Below, piece by piece: positions 8,089 through 15,995 of a DNA stretch of 35,110 nucleotides (positions are counted from its first letter, which is position 1; every line of letters begins with the position of its first letter). The DNA comes from an uncultured Eubacteriales bacterium (GTDB lineage: Bacteria; Bacillota; Clostridia; Lachnospirales; Lachnospiraceae), in the NCBI GenBank assembly GCA_949289145.1, contig CASEML010000115.1, positions 1 to 35,110 of the forward strand, written 5' to 3'. The position numbers were made by a program, and so were the translations under genes. Under the pieces are notes generated by a model. That model did not search any database, was not told the origin of the DNA, and saw only the letters and a list, made by a program, of their open reading frames with translations.

Positions 8089-9479
8089 TACATGAATTCC
8101 TCCTCGTTCTTATATGAGCCTGTATTTCGATATGTTACTAAGGCAACAATTGCAAGTACAATAAACGTCATGATACCGATAACTGCACCCAGGTTATAAT
8201 ACTGCTGGTCAATTGTCAGTTTATACAACCATGTAACCAAAAGGTCTGTCTTACCTGCGGTAGAACCTACAGGTGTTGGATTACCTCCTGAGAGCAGGTA
8301 GATGACATTGAAGTTGTTAACATTTCCTGTAAACTGTGTAATAAGATATGGTGTAGTAACAAATAACATATATGGTAATGTGATCTTAAAGAAAGTTACC
8401 ACTGCATTTGCACCGTCTACCTTAGCTGATTCATAAAGTTCGGCAGGAATATTCTGTAAAATACCAGTTACCTGCAGCAAGGTATACGGGATACCTACCC
8501 AACAGTTAATGACAATAACTGTTACTCTAGCCCATGTTGCATTTGTAAAGAACGGAAGAGACGTATCAATGATTCCCAAATTCTTTAGCAATACATTTAC
8601 GGCACCTTCCGGCTGTAAACATGTTCTCATAATAAGCAACGATACGAACTGCGGTACCGCAATAGATAATACAAAACAAAATCTCCAAAATGCCTTAAAT
8701 CTTGTTCCCTGTCTATTGATAACGATAGCAAGTATCATACCAAATATATAGTTCAATCCGGTAGCAAAAATTGCCCAGATAATTGTCCAACCTAATACTG
8801 ACCAGAATATCTGACCAATAGAATCTTTAAAGTTTAATACTTTCGCAAAATTCTCTAGACCTACCCAGTCAAACAGCAACAAATGATTGTCTACTTTACT
8901 ATAGTTCGTAAACGCCATTGTAATCATGTAAATCAACGGTAAAATTGTAAAAACAAGGATACCTGCAAAAGGCAGGAACATTAATAACTTATGTAAATTT
9001 TCGTTAAATAAGTCCTTTACATCCTCAACAAAAGAATTTACATGTAAGTTTCTCCGTGATAAATACTCTGCTTTATATGAACTTTTAAGTGCTGTTCTCC
9101 ATAAAAGCACAAAAAGAACTGTGATGGCAATTGTTACCACTCCATACAACAGAATAAGAATGGAATTATCACCTGCTGTGTATTCATAAATTCCTTTTGC
9201 TTCATTCCACACTTCTTCACCGGCATTATCACCAAGTGACGGAAGCATCGCTATACAGTGGAAACCATTTTTAATCATAAAGAAGAGGTAACATACTTCT
9301 AATGCTAAAAACAATAATCCTTTGATGATCTGCTTATGCACAATATTTCCAAAGCCCATAATCAGCATTGAAAGCTTTGTTGCTACTCCACCTTCCTTCA
9401 CAGCATTGGTTACTGTATAAGGTGTAGCAAAATAGTTCACGCGTTTTTTTCTTCCTTTTTTTTCCGCACTATTGCTCAT
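8088..9479 (-). CDS. malF: Maltodextrin-type ABC transporter permease, MalF family
   Basis: This 463-residue permease has a basic N terminus and an N-terminal membrane module (about residues 35-125) containing a small loop. The transport core follows, with helices from GILVFTILPLIYMITMAF onward and an EAA loop (ELYESAKVDGANAVVTFFKI). The FTNYSKVDNHLLLFDWVGLENF stretch is typical of MalF. It is shorter than enteric MalF because the large periplasmic P2 domain is absent, as in other Gram-positives. GAGGTTAGAAA precedes the ATG. It is separated from malE by a 187-bp gap that holds a large stem-loop. Confidence 0.9.
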   Translation of the reverse strand: MSNSAEKKGRKKRVNYFATPYTVTNAVKEGGVATKLSMLIMGFGNIVHKQIIKGLLFLALEVCYLFFMIKNGFHCIAMLPSLGDNAGEEVWNEAKGIYEYTAGDNSILILLYGVVTIAITVLFVLLWRTALKSSYKAEYLSRRNLHVNSFVEDVKDLFNENLHKLLMFLPFAGILVFTILPLIYMITMAFTNYSKVDNHLLLFDWVGLENFAKVLNFKDSIGQIFWSVLGWTIIWAIFATGLNYIFGMILAIVINRQGTRFKAFWRFCFVLSIAVPQFVSLLIMRTCLQPEGAVNVLLKNLGIIDTSLPFFTNATWARVTVIVINCWVGIPYTLLQVTGILQNIPAELYESAKVDGANAVVTFFKITLPYMLFVTTPYLITQFTGNVNNFNVIYLLSGGNPTPVGSTAGKTDLLVTWLYKLTIDQQYYNLGAVIGIMTFIVLAIVALVTYRNTGSYKNEEEFM

Positions 9480-9589
9480 TTTCTAACCTCCAAGCCTACA
9501 CATACCTATAAGCGGTATTCTGCGGAATCTGGCTCCGCCATGTAGTAATCGTCACTAATTTTTCTAAGATAATTAATTGTGTTCTTACG

Positions 9590-9640
9590 TTAAAGACGCC
9601 CAAAGCGTTATTTTAACGCTTTGGACACCTTCGTCTTTAA
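9590..9640 (-). promoter_or_regulatory. Large stem-loop between malE and malF
   Basis: A perfect inner stem (CCAAAGCGTTA at 9600-9610 with TAACGCTTTGG at 9614-9624) is enclosed by a second stem (TTAAAGACG at 9590-9598 with CGTCTTTAA at 9632-9640), giving about 20 paired positions. No run of T follows on the minus strand, so full termination is unlikely. Such stem-loops behind malE genes protect the binding-protein part of the mRNA from 3' decay, or terminate part of the transcripts, so that MalE is made in excess over the permeases. Confidence 0.7.
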
Positions 9641-9666
9641 ATGCAAACTAATACTTTTGAATCATC

Positions 9667-11022
9667 TTACTCAACTACTGAAGTATTTAAAGATGTGTTG
9701 AATGCTTCTGTCTGCTCTGCCGCATTATCAGCTGTAACTTCACCATTCAATAAAGAATTACCAAAGTTTTCAGCCGGTGTCCAATAGTTACCCATTGCAG
9801 ATACAAATGGCTGAAGAATTGATGTGGTATCGAATGTAGCATTCTGTGCTACTACCAATGCATCGTTCTGAACTTCTTCCTGTGCAAGCAGCTCTGTATT
9901 ACATGGAACAATACCTCTTAATTCATAGTGGCTCTGCTGAGCTTCCGGACTACCTAAGAACTGTGCAAGTGCTACAGCTACCTGTGGATACTGTGAGTTA
10001 GGATTTACACCAATTGCCTTAGAACCAGCAAAAGATTTCATCTGACATTCCTTTCCATCAATTGTAATAGAAGGAAGAACAGTAATACCAAGGTTATCTC
10101 CAAGTGCTTCCTCAGCAGCTGCGTAGTCCCAAGAACCTGAAAACTTCGCCTTTACAGAACCATCTCTTAAGCCGGCAAGACCTGAACCATCTTTATCATT
10201 TACGAAGTTTGGATTAGCAACCATATCTACTAAGTATTTAGTAACGGCTGTACCTTTATCTCCGCCAAAATCAATTCCTGCTGCTTCATCTGTTCCGTCA
10301 CCGAATAAGGTACATCCGTTAGCAACATAGAAAGAAGCGATATACCAAGAGTCATTTAATGGGAAAGAAACTTTGTCCTTCGCAAGCATTGCATCTAAGC
10401 TCTTAACTTCGTCTTCTGTAAATGCACTTTTATCATAATACATAAACCATGTATTTGTTGTAAAAGGAACACCATAGACAGAACCATCTACTGTTACAGA
10501 ATCAACAATTGCCTGAGAGTTTGTTTCTTTTACATAGCTTTCAGTTTCTCCGCCTAATTTGGCAACTGCATTTGCTGCAATTAAATCTGGTAAATGATCG
10601 TTAGAATAGAAATAAACATCTGCTGCTGCTGTCGGATCCTGTCCCACCTGAGTTTTAGCATCAGCTTCAGGGCATACACCATATTCAAATGTTAAATTCC
10701 AGTTTGGATGTGCTTCATTGAAAGCATCACACATTGTTCCTAACCAATTTCCGTATTCAGCTGACTGATCTTCTGATGGAGACCAAACTTTAATTGTCGC
10801 TGTGATCTCTTCTTCATCAGCTGCTGATGTTTCATCGGTTGTCTCGTCTGTTGTTTCATCAGTTGTCTCGTCTGTTGTTTCATCGGTTGTCTCGTCTGTT
10901 GTTTCATCCACAGTTCCTTCTGTTTCTGATTCAGTTGTGGTGTCATCGCCGCCGCAAGCTGTCAAACATGTTGCAGCCATTGCTGTAGCTAGTAATAATG
11001 ATAATACTTTTTTCTTCTTCAT
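9667..11022 (-). CDS. malE: Maltodextrin-binding lipoprotein, MalE family
   Basis: This 451-residue protein has a lipoprotein signal peptide (lipobox LTAC, lipidated Cys about residue 23). A repetitive acidic tether (residues 24 to about 72, with the D-E-T-T unit repeated) and then a family 1 solute-binding fold follow. Typical stretches are ATIKVWSPSEDQSAEYG, VPFTTNTWFMYYDKSAF, LNDSWYIASFY and KFSGSWDYAAAEEALG. It would capture maltose or maltodextrins at the cell surface and hand them to MalFG. It is the first gene of the mal operon; 472 bp upstream carry no gene but candidate regulatory sites. Substrate is inferred from family resemblance and from the amylase remnant in the same operon. 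Confidence 0.9.
   Translation of the reverse strand: MKKKKVLSLLLATAMAATCLTACGGDDTTTESETEGTVDETTDETTDETTDETTDETTDETTDETSAADEEEITATIKVWSPSEDQSAEYGNWLGTMCDAFNEAHPNWNLTFEYGVCPEADAKTQVGQDPTAAADVYFYSNDHLPDLIAANAVAKLGGETESYVKETNSQAIVDSVTVDGSVYGVPFTTNTWFMYYDKSAFTEDEVKSLDAMLAKDKVSFPLNDSWYIASFYVANGCTLFGDGTDEAAGIDFGGDKGTAVTKYLVDMVANPNFVNDKDGSGLAGLRDGSVKAKFSGSWDYAAAEEALGDNLGITVLPSITIDGKECQMKSFAGSKAIGVNPNSQYPQVAVALAQFLGSPEAQQSHYELRGIVPCNTELLAQEEVQNDALVVAQNATFDTTSILQPFVSAMGNYWTPAENFGNSLLNGEVTADNAAEQTEAFNTSLNTSVVE
10829..10908 (-). repeat. 24-bp tandem repeat coding for the MalE tether
   Basis: Three copies of a 24-bp unit (10829-10852, 10853-10876, 10877-10900) and a partial fourth lie in tandem. The middle copy differs from the others by a single base. 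Each unit encodes two D-E-T-T blocks using alternating codons (GATGAAACA- and GACGAGACA-type), so the period in DNA is twice the period in protein. The near identity points to recent expansion by slippage or unequal exchange. Confidence 0.9.
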
Positions 11023-11211
11023 AACTCTCTTTTCTACCTCTCTTTTTTTTATTATTAATAAAATATGTAAAACATATCTTATTTCTCACATTTATTATGT
11101 CCAGCTTTTTAGCAACTATGTCCCCATTTCTTAGTATATGCAGAAACTTGTACAATATTACTAAAACCACTCTCTACCCCAGATGATTTTGGCTCACCAT
11201 ATTACACAAAA

Positions 11212-11239
11212 ATTTTATATTTTTCGTATGCTTTCGAAA
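11212..11239 (-). promoter_or_regulatory. Candidate LacI-family operator upstream of malE
   Basis: An imperfect 18-bp palindrome (TTTCGAAAGCATACGAAA on the minus strand, 11222-11239; 14 of 18 positions symmetric) contains a perfect TTTCGAAA (11232-11239) centred on CG, the usual centre of LacI/MalR operators. A TAAAAT (11212-11217) lies 16 bp downstream of TTTCGA, so the palindrome could cover the -35 of a second weak promoter. The regulator itself is not encoded in the window. Confidence 0.35.
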
Positions 11240-11304
11240 CCCTTGTAATGTATTGGTATAAAGTGTTTACGCCTTTATTTTTTCGTGATTTTTGACCTAT
11301 GTAT

Positions 11305-11336
11305 AATTTAGCACTTTTCACTGTTGATTGTCAACA
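11305..11336 (-). promoter_or_regulatory. Candidate SigA promoter of the mal operon with overlapping inverted repeat
   Basis: On the minus strand a perfect TTGACA (11329-11334) is followed after 18 bp by TAAATT (11305-11310), which matches four of six positions of TATAAT. The -35 is embedded in the palindrome TGTTGATTGTCAACA (11322-11336), a plausible operator. The leader to malE would be about 275 nt. Confidence 0.4.
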
Positions 11337-11469
11337 ATATGCACAATCTTTTTATCACTTTTCACATTATGAACAATTTTAATTTAGCGTTTTTGTGCAT
11401 ATTTTACACTTTATCCTTTCTTTCGACACCTTTTTACATATTTTTTTACATCTTCTTTCATTTTTTCAT

Positions 11470-11495
11470 ACCGGCGGCACTGACCGCCGGTTTTT
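11470..11495. terminator. GC-rich stem-loop behind ymxH with T run on the plus-strand side
   Basis: ACCGGCGG (11470-11477) pairs with CCGCCGGT (11484-11491) around 6 nt and is followed on the plus strand by TTTTT. It begins right at the ymxH stop codon. On the minus strand, the direction of the gene, it is followed by ATGAAAAAATG and so lacks the U run. It may block transcripts coming from the malE side, or act as a weak end for the sigG-ymxH transcript. Confidence 0.45.
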
Positions 11496-11758
11496 CAACA
11501 GTCCTTACACTTTACAATGCATTCTTCTTCCTCTACATCAACCAGTATGATATCGCAGCCGATTTGTTTTACATCACACCAACGGATTACAAATTCTTTT
11601 TCCCTGCAAAGACACCAAAAAAATTTTCCAGGAATAGGAATAATCAATGCTATTATAATGCCCTTGCAGATATCAATATCCACATCTGCCACAAATCCCA
11701 GCCGTCTGCAGTTTCTTATGTTAATTACTTCACAATTTTTAATTTCACAAAGACGCAT
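11495..11758 (-). CDS. ymxH: YlmC/YmxH-family sporulation protein (PRC-barrel)
   Basis: This 87-residue protein begins MRLCEIKNCEVINIRNCRRLGF. It contains the PRC-barrel pattern: D-V-D-I-D, then ALIIPIPGKFF, EFVIRWCDVKQIGCDIILVD. The YlmC/YmxH family shares the M-R-L-x-E-I start, the IIP-x-x-GKFF core and the W-x-D-I-x-x-IG-x-D-x-I-L end. The family is linked to sporulation but its biochemical role is unknown. It lies 63 bp behind sigG, a frequent gene order in clostridia. The protein is unusually rich in Cys (nine residues). Its ribosome site is weak, which may mean coupling to sigG. Confidence 0.82.
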   Translation of the reverse strand: MRLCEIKNCEVINIRNCRRLGFVADVDIDICKGIIIALIIPIPGKFFWCLCREKEFVIRWCDVKQIGCDIILVDVEEEECIVKCKDC

Positions 11759-11821
11759 AATTTTTACCGGACTTTTTTATCACTATATGATTTTTTTTCT
11801 TTTCTTATTACCACTATCGTA

Positions 11822-12598
11822 TTATGACAAATAACTTTTCATAAACTTTAAGGCACTTTTTTCAAGTCTGCTGACTTGGGCCTGTGAAATTCCAATATAA
11901 TCAGCCACTTCCATCTGGGTTTTCCCTTCAAAGAAACGCAAGGTTAAAATTTCATTTTCCCGTTCATTTAATTTTTTCATAGCTTCACTTAATGCAATAT
12001 GCTCCACCCAGGTTTCTTCTTTATTTTTTTTATCGCTAATCTGGTCCATCACATATAGAGAATCACCGCCCTCAGTATATACGGGTTCAAACAGGCTTAC
12101 GGGGCTTTGTATGGCATCCATGGCATATACAATATCTTCCTTGGAAACTCCAATTTCCTCTGCGATTTCATTGATGGTAGGCTCCTTTAAATTTTTTCGT
12201 GTCAGGTTTTCTTTGGTATAAATTGCTTTATAAGCAGTATCCCTTAAAGAACGGCTTACCCGAATACTATTGTTATCTCTTAAATATCTGCGGATTTCTC
12301 CGATGATCATAGGCACCGCATAGGTAGAAAATTTAACATTCAGCGTAGTATCAAAATTATTAATGGCTTTAATTAACCCAATACATCCGATTTGGAACAA
12401 ATCATCCACATTTTCATTGCTGTTAGAAAATCTTTTAATCACACTTAAAACAAGCCGTAAATTTCCTTTAATAAACTTTTCCTTTGCCTCTTTATCTCCG
12501 TTTTGTATAAGAACAAACAACTGCTCTTTCTCCTCATTTGTAAGAAGCGGAAGCTTTGACGTATTTACTCCGCATATTTCAACCTTATTAAGAGCCAT
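11822..12598 (-). CDS. sigG: RNA polymerase sporulation sigma factor SigG
   Basis: This 258-residue sigma-70 family factor starts with MALNKVEICGVNTSKLP, nearly identical to the SigG signature start. Region 2 ([49 protein letters not shown]), region 3 and the region 4 helix-turn-helix (TQMEVADYIGISQAQVSRLEKSALK) are complete. SigG drives late forespore genes. I chose the ATG at 12596-12598 because AAGGAGG lies 8 nt before it; an in-frame ATG at 12640 would add residues not seen in the family. It is separated from sigE by a metallo-hydrolase gene instead of following it directly as in Bacillus. A candidate SigF-type promoter lies upstream. Confidence 0.96.
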   Translation of the reverse strand: MALNKVEICGVNTSKLPLLTNEEKEQLFVLIQNGDKEAKEKFIKGNLRLVLSVIKRFSNSNENVDDLFQIGCIGLIKAINNFDTTLNVKFSTYAVPMIIGEIRRYLRDNNSIRVSRSLRDTAYKAIYTKENLTRKNLKEPTINEIAEEIGVSKEDIVYAMDAIQSPVSLFEPVYTEGGDSLYVMDQISDKKNKEETWVEHIALSEAMKKLNERENEILTLRFFEGKTQMEVADYIGISQAQVSRLEKSALKFMKSYLS

Positions 12599-12629
12599 AA
12601 TGATTTCCTCCTTGTATTTCCCTACTAGA

Positions 12630-12658
12630 AGAATTCTCATTATGACTCTTATTTATAC
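12630..12658 (-). promoter_or_regulatory. Candidate SigF/SigG-type promoter of sigG
   Basis: On the minus strand GTATA (12654-12658) and GAGAATTCT (12630-12638) are separated by 15 bp. The first is a perfect SigF -35. The second fits the G-G-n-n-A-n-n-n-T pattern at three of four fixed positions. In Bacillus sigG is transcribed by SigF and then SigG, so a separate promoter here is expected. Confidence 0.35.
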
Positions 12659-12699
12659 CCAATTTTGAAAGATTTTGGGGGTTGACAAGTCAATTATTT

Positions 12700-14301
12700 T
12701 CAGTCTTCCCACTTATCGCAAAGAGAATTTACCTGATCGGCAAACTTGGCAATATCCTTATTTGCCAGCTCTTCACTTTTTCCGATAATATACATAAGGC
12801 GCTGACCTGCTGCCAGCAGTCTTGCAAATACAGCAGAAGCATGTCTGCCACCTGCTTTCTTTGCCATAATTTTGTTTCTATCACCTTCCTTGATCATCTT
12901 ATTGGATTCTAACTCATACACAGAACCTGTATATGGAGCTTCCGCATCCAAACCAAGCTCTCTTCTTAAATAATCTGCAAACATTTCACATACTCTGTCT
13001 TCTCCATGTACCACATACACTTTTTCTGGTTTTGGTTCAAAGGAACTTACCCATTTCACCAAACCATCTTTATCCGCATGGCCGCTGACGCCATTCAGCC
13101 TTTCAATTCTAGCCCTTACCTCAATCAATTCGCCAAAGAGTTTTACACTGGTGGCTCCCTCCAGCAAGGTTCTTCCTAAGGTTCCCATTGCCTGATATCC
13201 CACAAAAAGTATGGTACACTCTTTTCTCCACAGATTGTGCTTTAAGTGGTGCCGGATTCGTCCTGCCTCACACATACCGGAAGCAGACAGAATCACTTTA
13301 GGTTTCAGGTCATAATTAATGGCTTTGGATTCCTCACTGGTAAGGGAAAGCTTCAATCCCGGAAAACTGATGGGATTAATTCCAGCCCGAACCAACTCCA
13401 TAGCTTCTTCATCAAAACAAGACTGAATATTTTTGTTGAATATATTGGTGGCCTCCACTGCCAAAGGACTGTCTACATATACTTCAAAGTCTTCGAATCC
13501 CTTAATCAACCGTTCTTCCTTAATTTTGCGCAAAAAATACAACATTTCCTGAGTTCTTCCTACTGCAAAGGACGGGACAACTACATTTCCCCCTTGCTCA
13601 AAAGTAGATTGTATGATCCCGGTTAATTTTTCCACATAATCAATTCTTGGACCGTGATTTCTGTCACCATAGGTAGATTCCATCACCACAATATCTGCCT
13701 CTTTTAAATACTGAGGGTCTTTAATGATGGGCTGATTTATATTGCCAATATCCCCGGAAAAGACAATTTTCCGTTTTACTCCATTTTCTTCGAACCATAC
13801 TTCAATACTGGCGGAACCTAGTAAATGTCCCACATCACAAAAGCGAATTTGAATATTTTCATCAATAGCTATTTTTTTCATGTATTCACATGGCACAAAT
13901 AAACCAAGCACATTTTCTGCATCTTCCATCGTATATAAAGGTATCATTTCCTCTTTGCCGGAACGTTTTGCCTTACGGTTATGCCACTCTGCCTCAAATT
14001 GTTGTATATGAGCACTATCACGAAGCATAATATCACACAAATCCGTACTGGCCTCGGTAGCAAAGATTTTCCCCCGAAATCCTTTACTGTAGAGCATTGG
14101 CAGTAATCCACTATGATCAATATGCGCATGTGTCAGCAATACATAATCCACAGCCGCTTCACTGACCGGTAATTCTGCATTGGCATAAGTATCTTCTCCC
14201 TGCTCCATACCGCAGTCTATCAGAATGTTCTTACCGCACACCTGAAGGCAATGGCAGCTTCCAGTTACTTCATGAGCCGCTCCAATAAATGTAAGTTTCA
14301 T
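12700..14301 (-). CDS. Beta-CASP metallo-beta-lactamase-fold hydrolase (RNase-like)
   Basis: This 533-residue protein has the metal site LTHAHIDHSG (His58, His60, Asp62, His63), GHLLGSA and FSGDIGN. The beta-CASP segments follow: VDSPLAVEAT, ILSASGMCEAGRIRHHLK, the SGHAD motif and VYVVHGED. This is the organisation of CPSF73-like/YtsJ-type nucleic-acid hydrolases (COG1236). The C-terminal 80 residues (KKAGGRHASAVFARLLAAGQ and beyond) form an extra helical extension. I chose ATG 14299-14301, eight bases behind AGAAGGGG; a GTG three codons earlier abuts that site. It has its own candidate promoter and lies between sigE and sigG. A role in RNA turnover is inferred from the family; a link to sporulation is suggested only by position. 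Confidence 0.85.
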   Translation of the reverse strand: MKLTFIGAAHEVTGSCHCLQVCGKNILIDCGMEQGEDTYANAELPVSEAAVDYVLLTHAHIDHSGLLPMLYSKGFRGKIFATEASTDLCDIMLRDSAHIQQFEAEWHNRKAKRSGKEEMIPLYTMEDAENVLGLFVPCEYMKKIAIDENIQIRFCDVGHLLGSASIEVWFEENGVKRKIVFSGDIGNINQPIIKDPQYLKEADIVVMESTYGDRNHGPRIDYVEKLTGIIQSTFEQGGNVVVPSFAVGRTQEMLYFLRKIKEERLIKGFEDFEVYVDSPLAVEATNIFNKNIQSCFDEEAMELVRAGINPISFPGLKLSLTSEESKAINYDLKPKVILSASGMCEAGRIRHHLKHNLWRKECTILFVGYQAMGTLGRTLLEGATSVKLFGELIEVRARIERLNGVSGHADKDGLVKWVSSFEPKPEKVYVVHGEDRVCEMFADYLRRELGLDAEAPYTGSVYELESNKMIKEGDRNKIMAKKAGGRHASAVFARLLAAGQRLMYIIGKSEELANKDIAKFADQVNSLCDKWED

Positions 14302-14332
14302 ATGACTCACCCCTTCTGAATAATATACAACA

Positions 14333-14361
14333 ATTATATCATTTCTATTGTATTTTTACAA
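14333..14361 (-). promoter_or_regulatory. SigA-type promoter of the beta-CASP gene
   Basis: On the minus strand TTGTAA (14356-14361) is followed after 17 bp by a perfect TATAAT (14333-14338), about 30 bp before the start codon. The site implies vegetative expression of the hydrolase separate from sigE. Confidence 0.5.
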
Positions 14362-14389
14362 TTATTTCAGTTTCAGGAGTATTTTTTGT

Positions 14390-15130
14390 CTATTCAAACC
14401 TGACAATTTCTTTTTTCAGACGCCTAATAATCTTTTTTTCCAATCTGGATATGTAAGATTGAGAAATTCCAAGCAGCTCTGCCACCTCTTTTTGAGTTTT
14501 CTCTTCTCCTGTTTCACTATTGATGCCAAAACGCAATTCCACGATTCTTTTTTCCCGCTCGGATAATTTATCGATTGCTTTCTTTAAAAGCTTCCTCTCC
14601 ACTTCATTTTCTATATCACGATATATTACATCTTCTTCTGTGCCAAGTACATCTGACAACAACAATTCATTACCATCCCAATCCACGTTCAAAGGCTCAT
14701 CAATGGAAACTTCCATTTTTGTTTTACTGTTTCTTCTTAAATACATTAAAATTTCATTCTCGATACAACGGGATGCATAAGTTGCCAGTTTAATATTTTT
14801 TTCACTGTTAAAGGTATTGATTGCTTTAATAAGACCTATGGTTCCGATAGAAATCAAATCTTCCACTCCCACACCGGTGTTATCAAATTTTTTGGCTATG
14901 TAAACCACAAGCCTTAAATTGTGTTCAATTAATATGGATTTTGCCTCGCTGTCATACTGACTTCCCAAATCACCAATCACCTCTGCTTCACGTGACGGTT
15001 CTAAAGGCGGCGGAAGCACCTCCGTCCCTCCAATATAATGCACATCGCCTTGTTTGGAAAACATGACATTCTGCACAGTGGGAATAACCCTCAATTTAAA
15101 ATGATTTGCCATAGATACTTTTATATACAT
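14390..15130 (-). CDS. sigE: RNA polymerase sporulation sigma factor SigE, pro-form
   Basis: This 246-residue sigma factor carries an N-terminal pro-sequence ending near [16 protein letters not shown]; the Y-I-G-G-x-E-x-L-P-P-P-L block marks SigE, and cleavage occurs just before it (about residue 29). Region 2 ([26 protein letters not shown]), region 3 and region 4 ([23 protein letters not shown]) are complete. SigE is the first mother-cell sigma factor and is activated by SpoIIGA, encoded immediately upstream. AGGAGG lies 6 nt before the ATG at 15128-15130. An in-frame ATG six codons later has no ribosome site. Confidence 0.96.
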   Translation of the reverse strand: MYIKVSMANHFKLRVIPTVQNVMFSKQGDVHYIGGTEVLPPPLEPSREAEVIGDLGSQYDSEAKSILIEHNLRLVVYIAKKFDNTGVGVEDLISIGTIGLIKAINTFNSEKNIKLATYASRCIENEILMYLRRNSKTKMEVSIDEPLNVDWDGNELLLSDVLGTEEDVIYRDIENEVERKLLKKAIDKLSEREKRIVELRFGINSETGEEKTQKEVAELLGISQSYISRLEKKIIRRLKKEIVRFE

Positions 15131-15145
15131 TCTTTTCCTCCTAAA

Positions 15146-15970
15146 TTAACTTTTTAACTCTCCTGCATTTAATATCATATGATATTTATTCTGCGAACTT
15201 ATTTGGCCACTGCCAATTCCCAGCACCGGCCTTTTTAGGCAAATTTCTACACTGCCATTGCTAACCAGCATTTCTGTTATCGTAAACACCGGCAACATTC
15301 CTGCTTTGGCGATGGTCTGATATGGAATCAAATGAATTCCATGTTCTGACATGGAAACTTTATTGTAATCACCAAAAAGATGTTCTGTCACACTTTTATC
15401 TATTATATGTACATATTTTCCGGTAAAAGGGTCTTTCAAGAGATTTCCCGTATCATAAAGGGCGTCCACTAAAATCTCCTGCTCCTGATACTTTATCAGC
15501 ACCGTATAATATTTACTTTCTTCCTCTCTCAATTCTATGTATATTTTCCTGATTAGTTTAATAAAATAGACACTTAAAACTCCTGCGGCTCCTATTATAA
15601 TTCCATAAAATCTTATAGGGACTCCCACACGTACCACGTAAAAGATATATTCTATTATTTTTCCACATAGGATAGAAATACCTACAAAAACTATTCCTGC
15701 CTGAATCTGCTTTTTCCATGAGTTTTTGTAAAAGGCAGCAAATATCATCAAGGGGAAAATTACTGCTCCCAAATACAGAAACCTAGACCATGCATGCTGA
15801 AAGGGCAGTAAAAAAACACTGCATAGGCCAAAGCTTCCTAATCCCCCTGCCACCGCCGCAAGAAAAAAGGATGTTTTTAATTTTAATATTTTTCCCGTCG
15901 CACCAAGCATAAGACAGTCAAAAAACAAATTCATAAGAAACAGTTTATCTACATAGACTTCATATTGCAC
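15146..15970 (-). CDS. spoIIGA: SpoIIGA, sigma-E processing peptidase
   Basis: The 274-residue protein has five N-terminal membrane helices (to about residue 140) and a C-terminal aspartic-protease-like domain with the catalytic motif DTGNLLKDP (Asp about 173). It sits in the sporulation septum and activates pro-SigE. The start is the GTG at 15968-15970. The frame is open upstream to ATGs at 15994 and 16012, but that stretch contains AAGGAGGTGG six bases before the GTG and would translate the ribosome site as L-R-R-W. The promoter TATAAT at 15996-16001 also makes the upstream starts implausible. It lies 15 bp before sigE, the classical spoIIG operon. Confidence 0.93.
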   Translation of the reverse strand: MQYEVYVDKLFLMNLFFDCLMLGATGKILKLKTSFFLAAVAGGLGSFGLCSVFLLPFQHAWSRFLYLGAVIFPLMIFAAFYKNSWKKQIQAGIVFVGISILCGKIIEYIFYVVRVGVPIRFYGIIIGAAGVLSVYFIKLIRKIYIELREEESKYYTVLIKYQEQEILVDALYDTGNLLKDPFTGKYVHIIDKSVTEHLFGDYNKVSMSEHGIHLIPYQTIAKAGMLPVFTITEMLVSNGSVEICLKRPVLGIGSGQISSQNKYHMILNAGELKS

Positions 15971-15995
15971 ATTCCACCTCCTTAATATAGACATG

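Larger units (their letters stand above)
11023..11494. other. Gene-free region between malE and ymxH
   Basis: No convincing gene lies in these 472 bp. The region is AT-rich. It holds a candidate malE promoter with an overlapping inverted repeat near 11305-11336, a CG-centred palindrome near 11222-11239, a direct repeat of CACTTTTCAC (11312-11321 and 11356-11365), and the stem-loop behind ymxH. A long plus-strand frame here is AT-rich, Phe/Tyr-heavy and overlaps the real ymxH, so I do not count it. Confidence 0.6.

Noticed and set aside
10829..10908. Regular repeats that could suggest a CRISPR array
   Set aside because: The units are directly adjacent without spacers and lie inside the malE reading frame.
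10802..11134. Plus-strand frame with repeated S-S-V-V residues
   Set aside because: It is the antisense reading of the malE tandem repeat and signal peptide.
11229..11242. Catabolite control (cre) site near malE
   Set aside because: The sequence matches the central CG but misses the A-A pair and the final base of the cre pattern, so the LacI-type palindrome is the better description.
11324..11827. Plus-strand frame of 167 codons upstream of malE and across ymxH
   Set aside because: It is made of AT-rich Phe/Tyr/Ile-heavy sequence, has no ribosome site and overlaps the convincing ymxH gene on the other strand.
12682..12693. Palindrome TTGAC-AA-GTCAA behind the beta-CASP gene as terminator or operator
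   Set aside because: The stem is only 5 bp with a 2-nt loop, too small to fold, and no T run follows on the minus strand.
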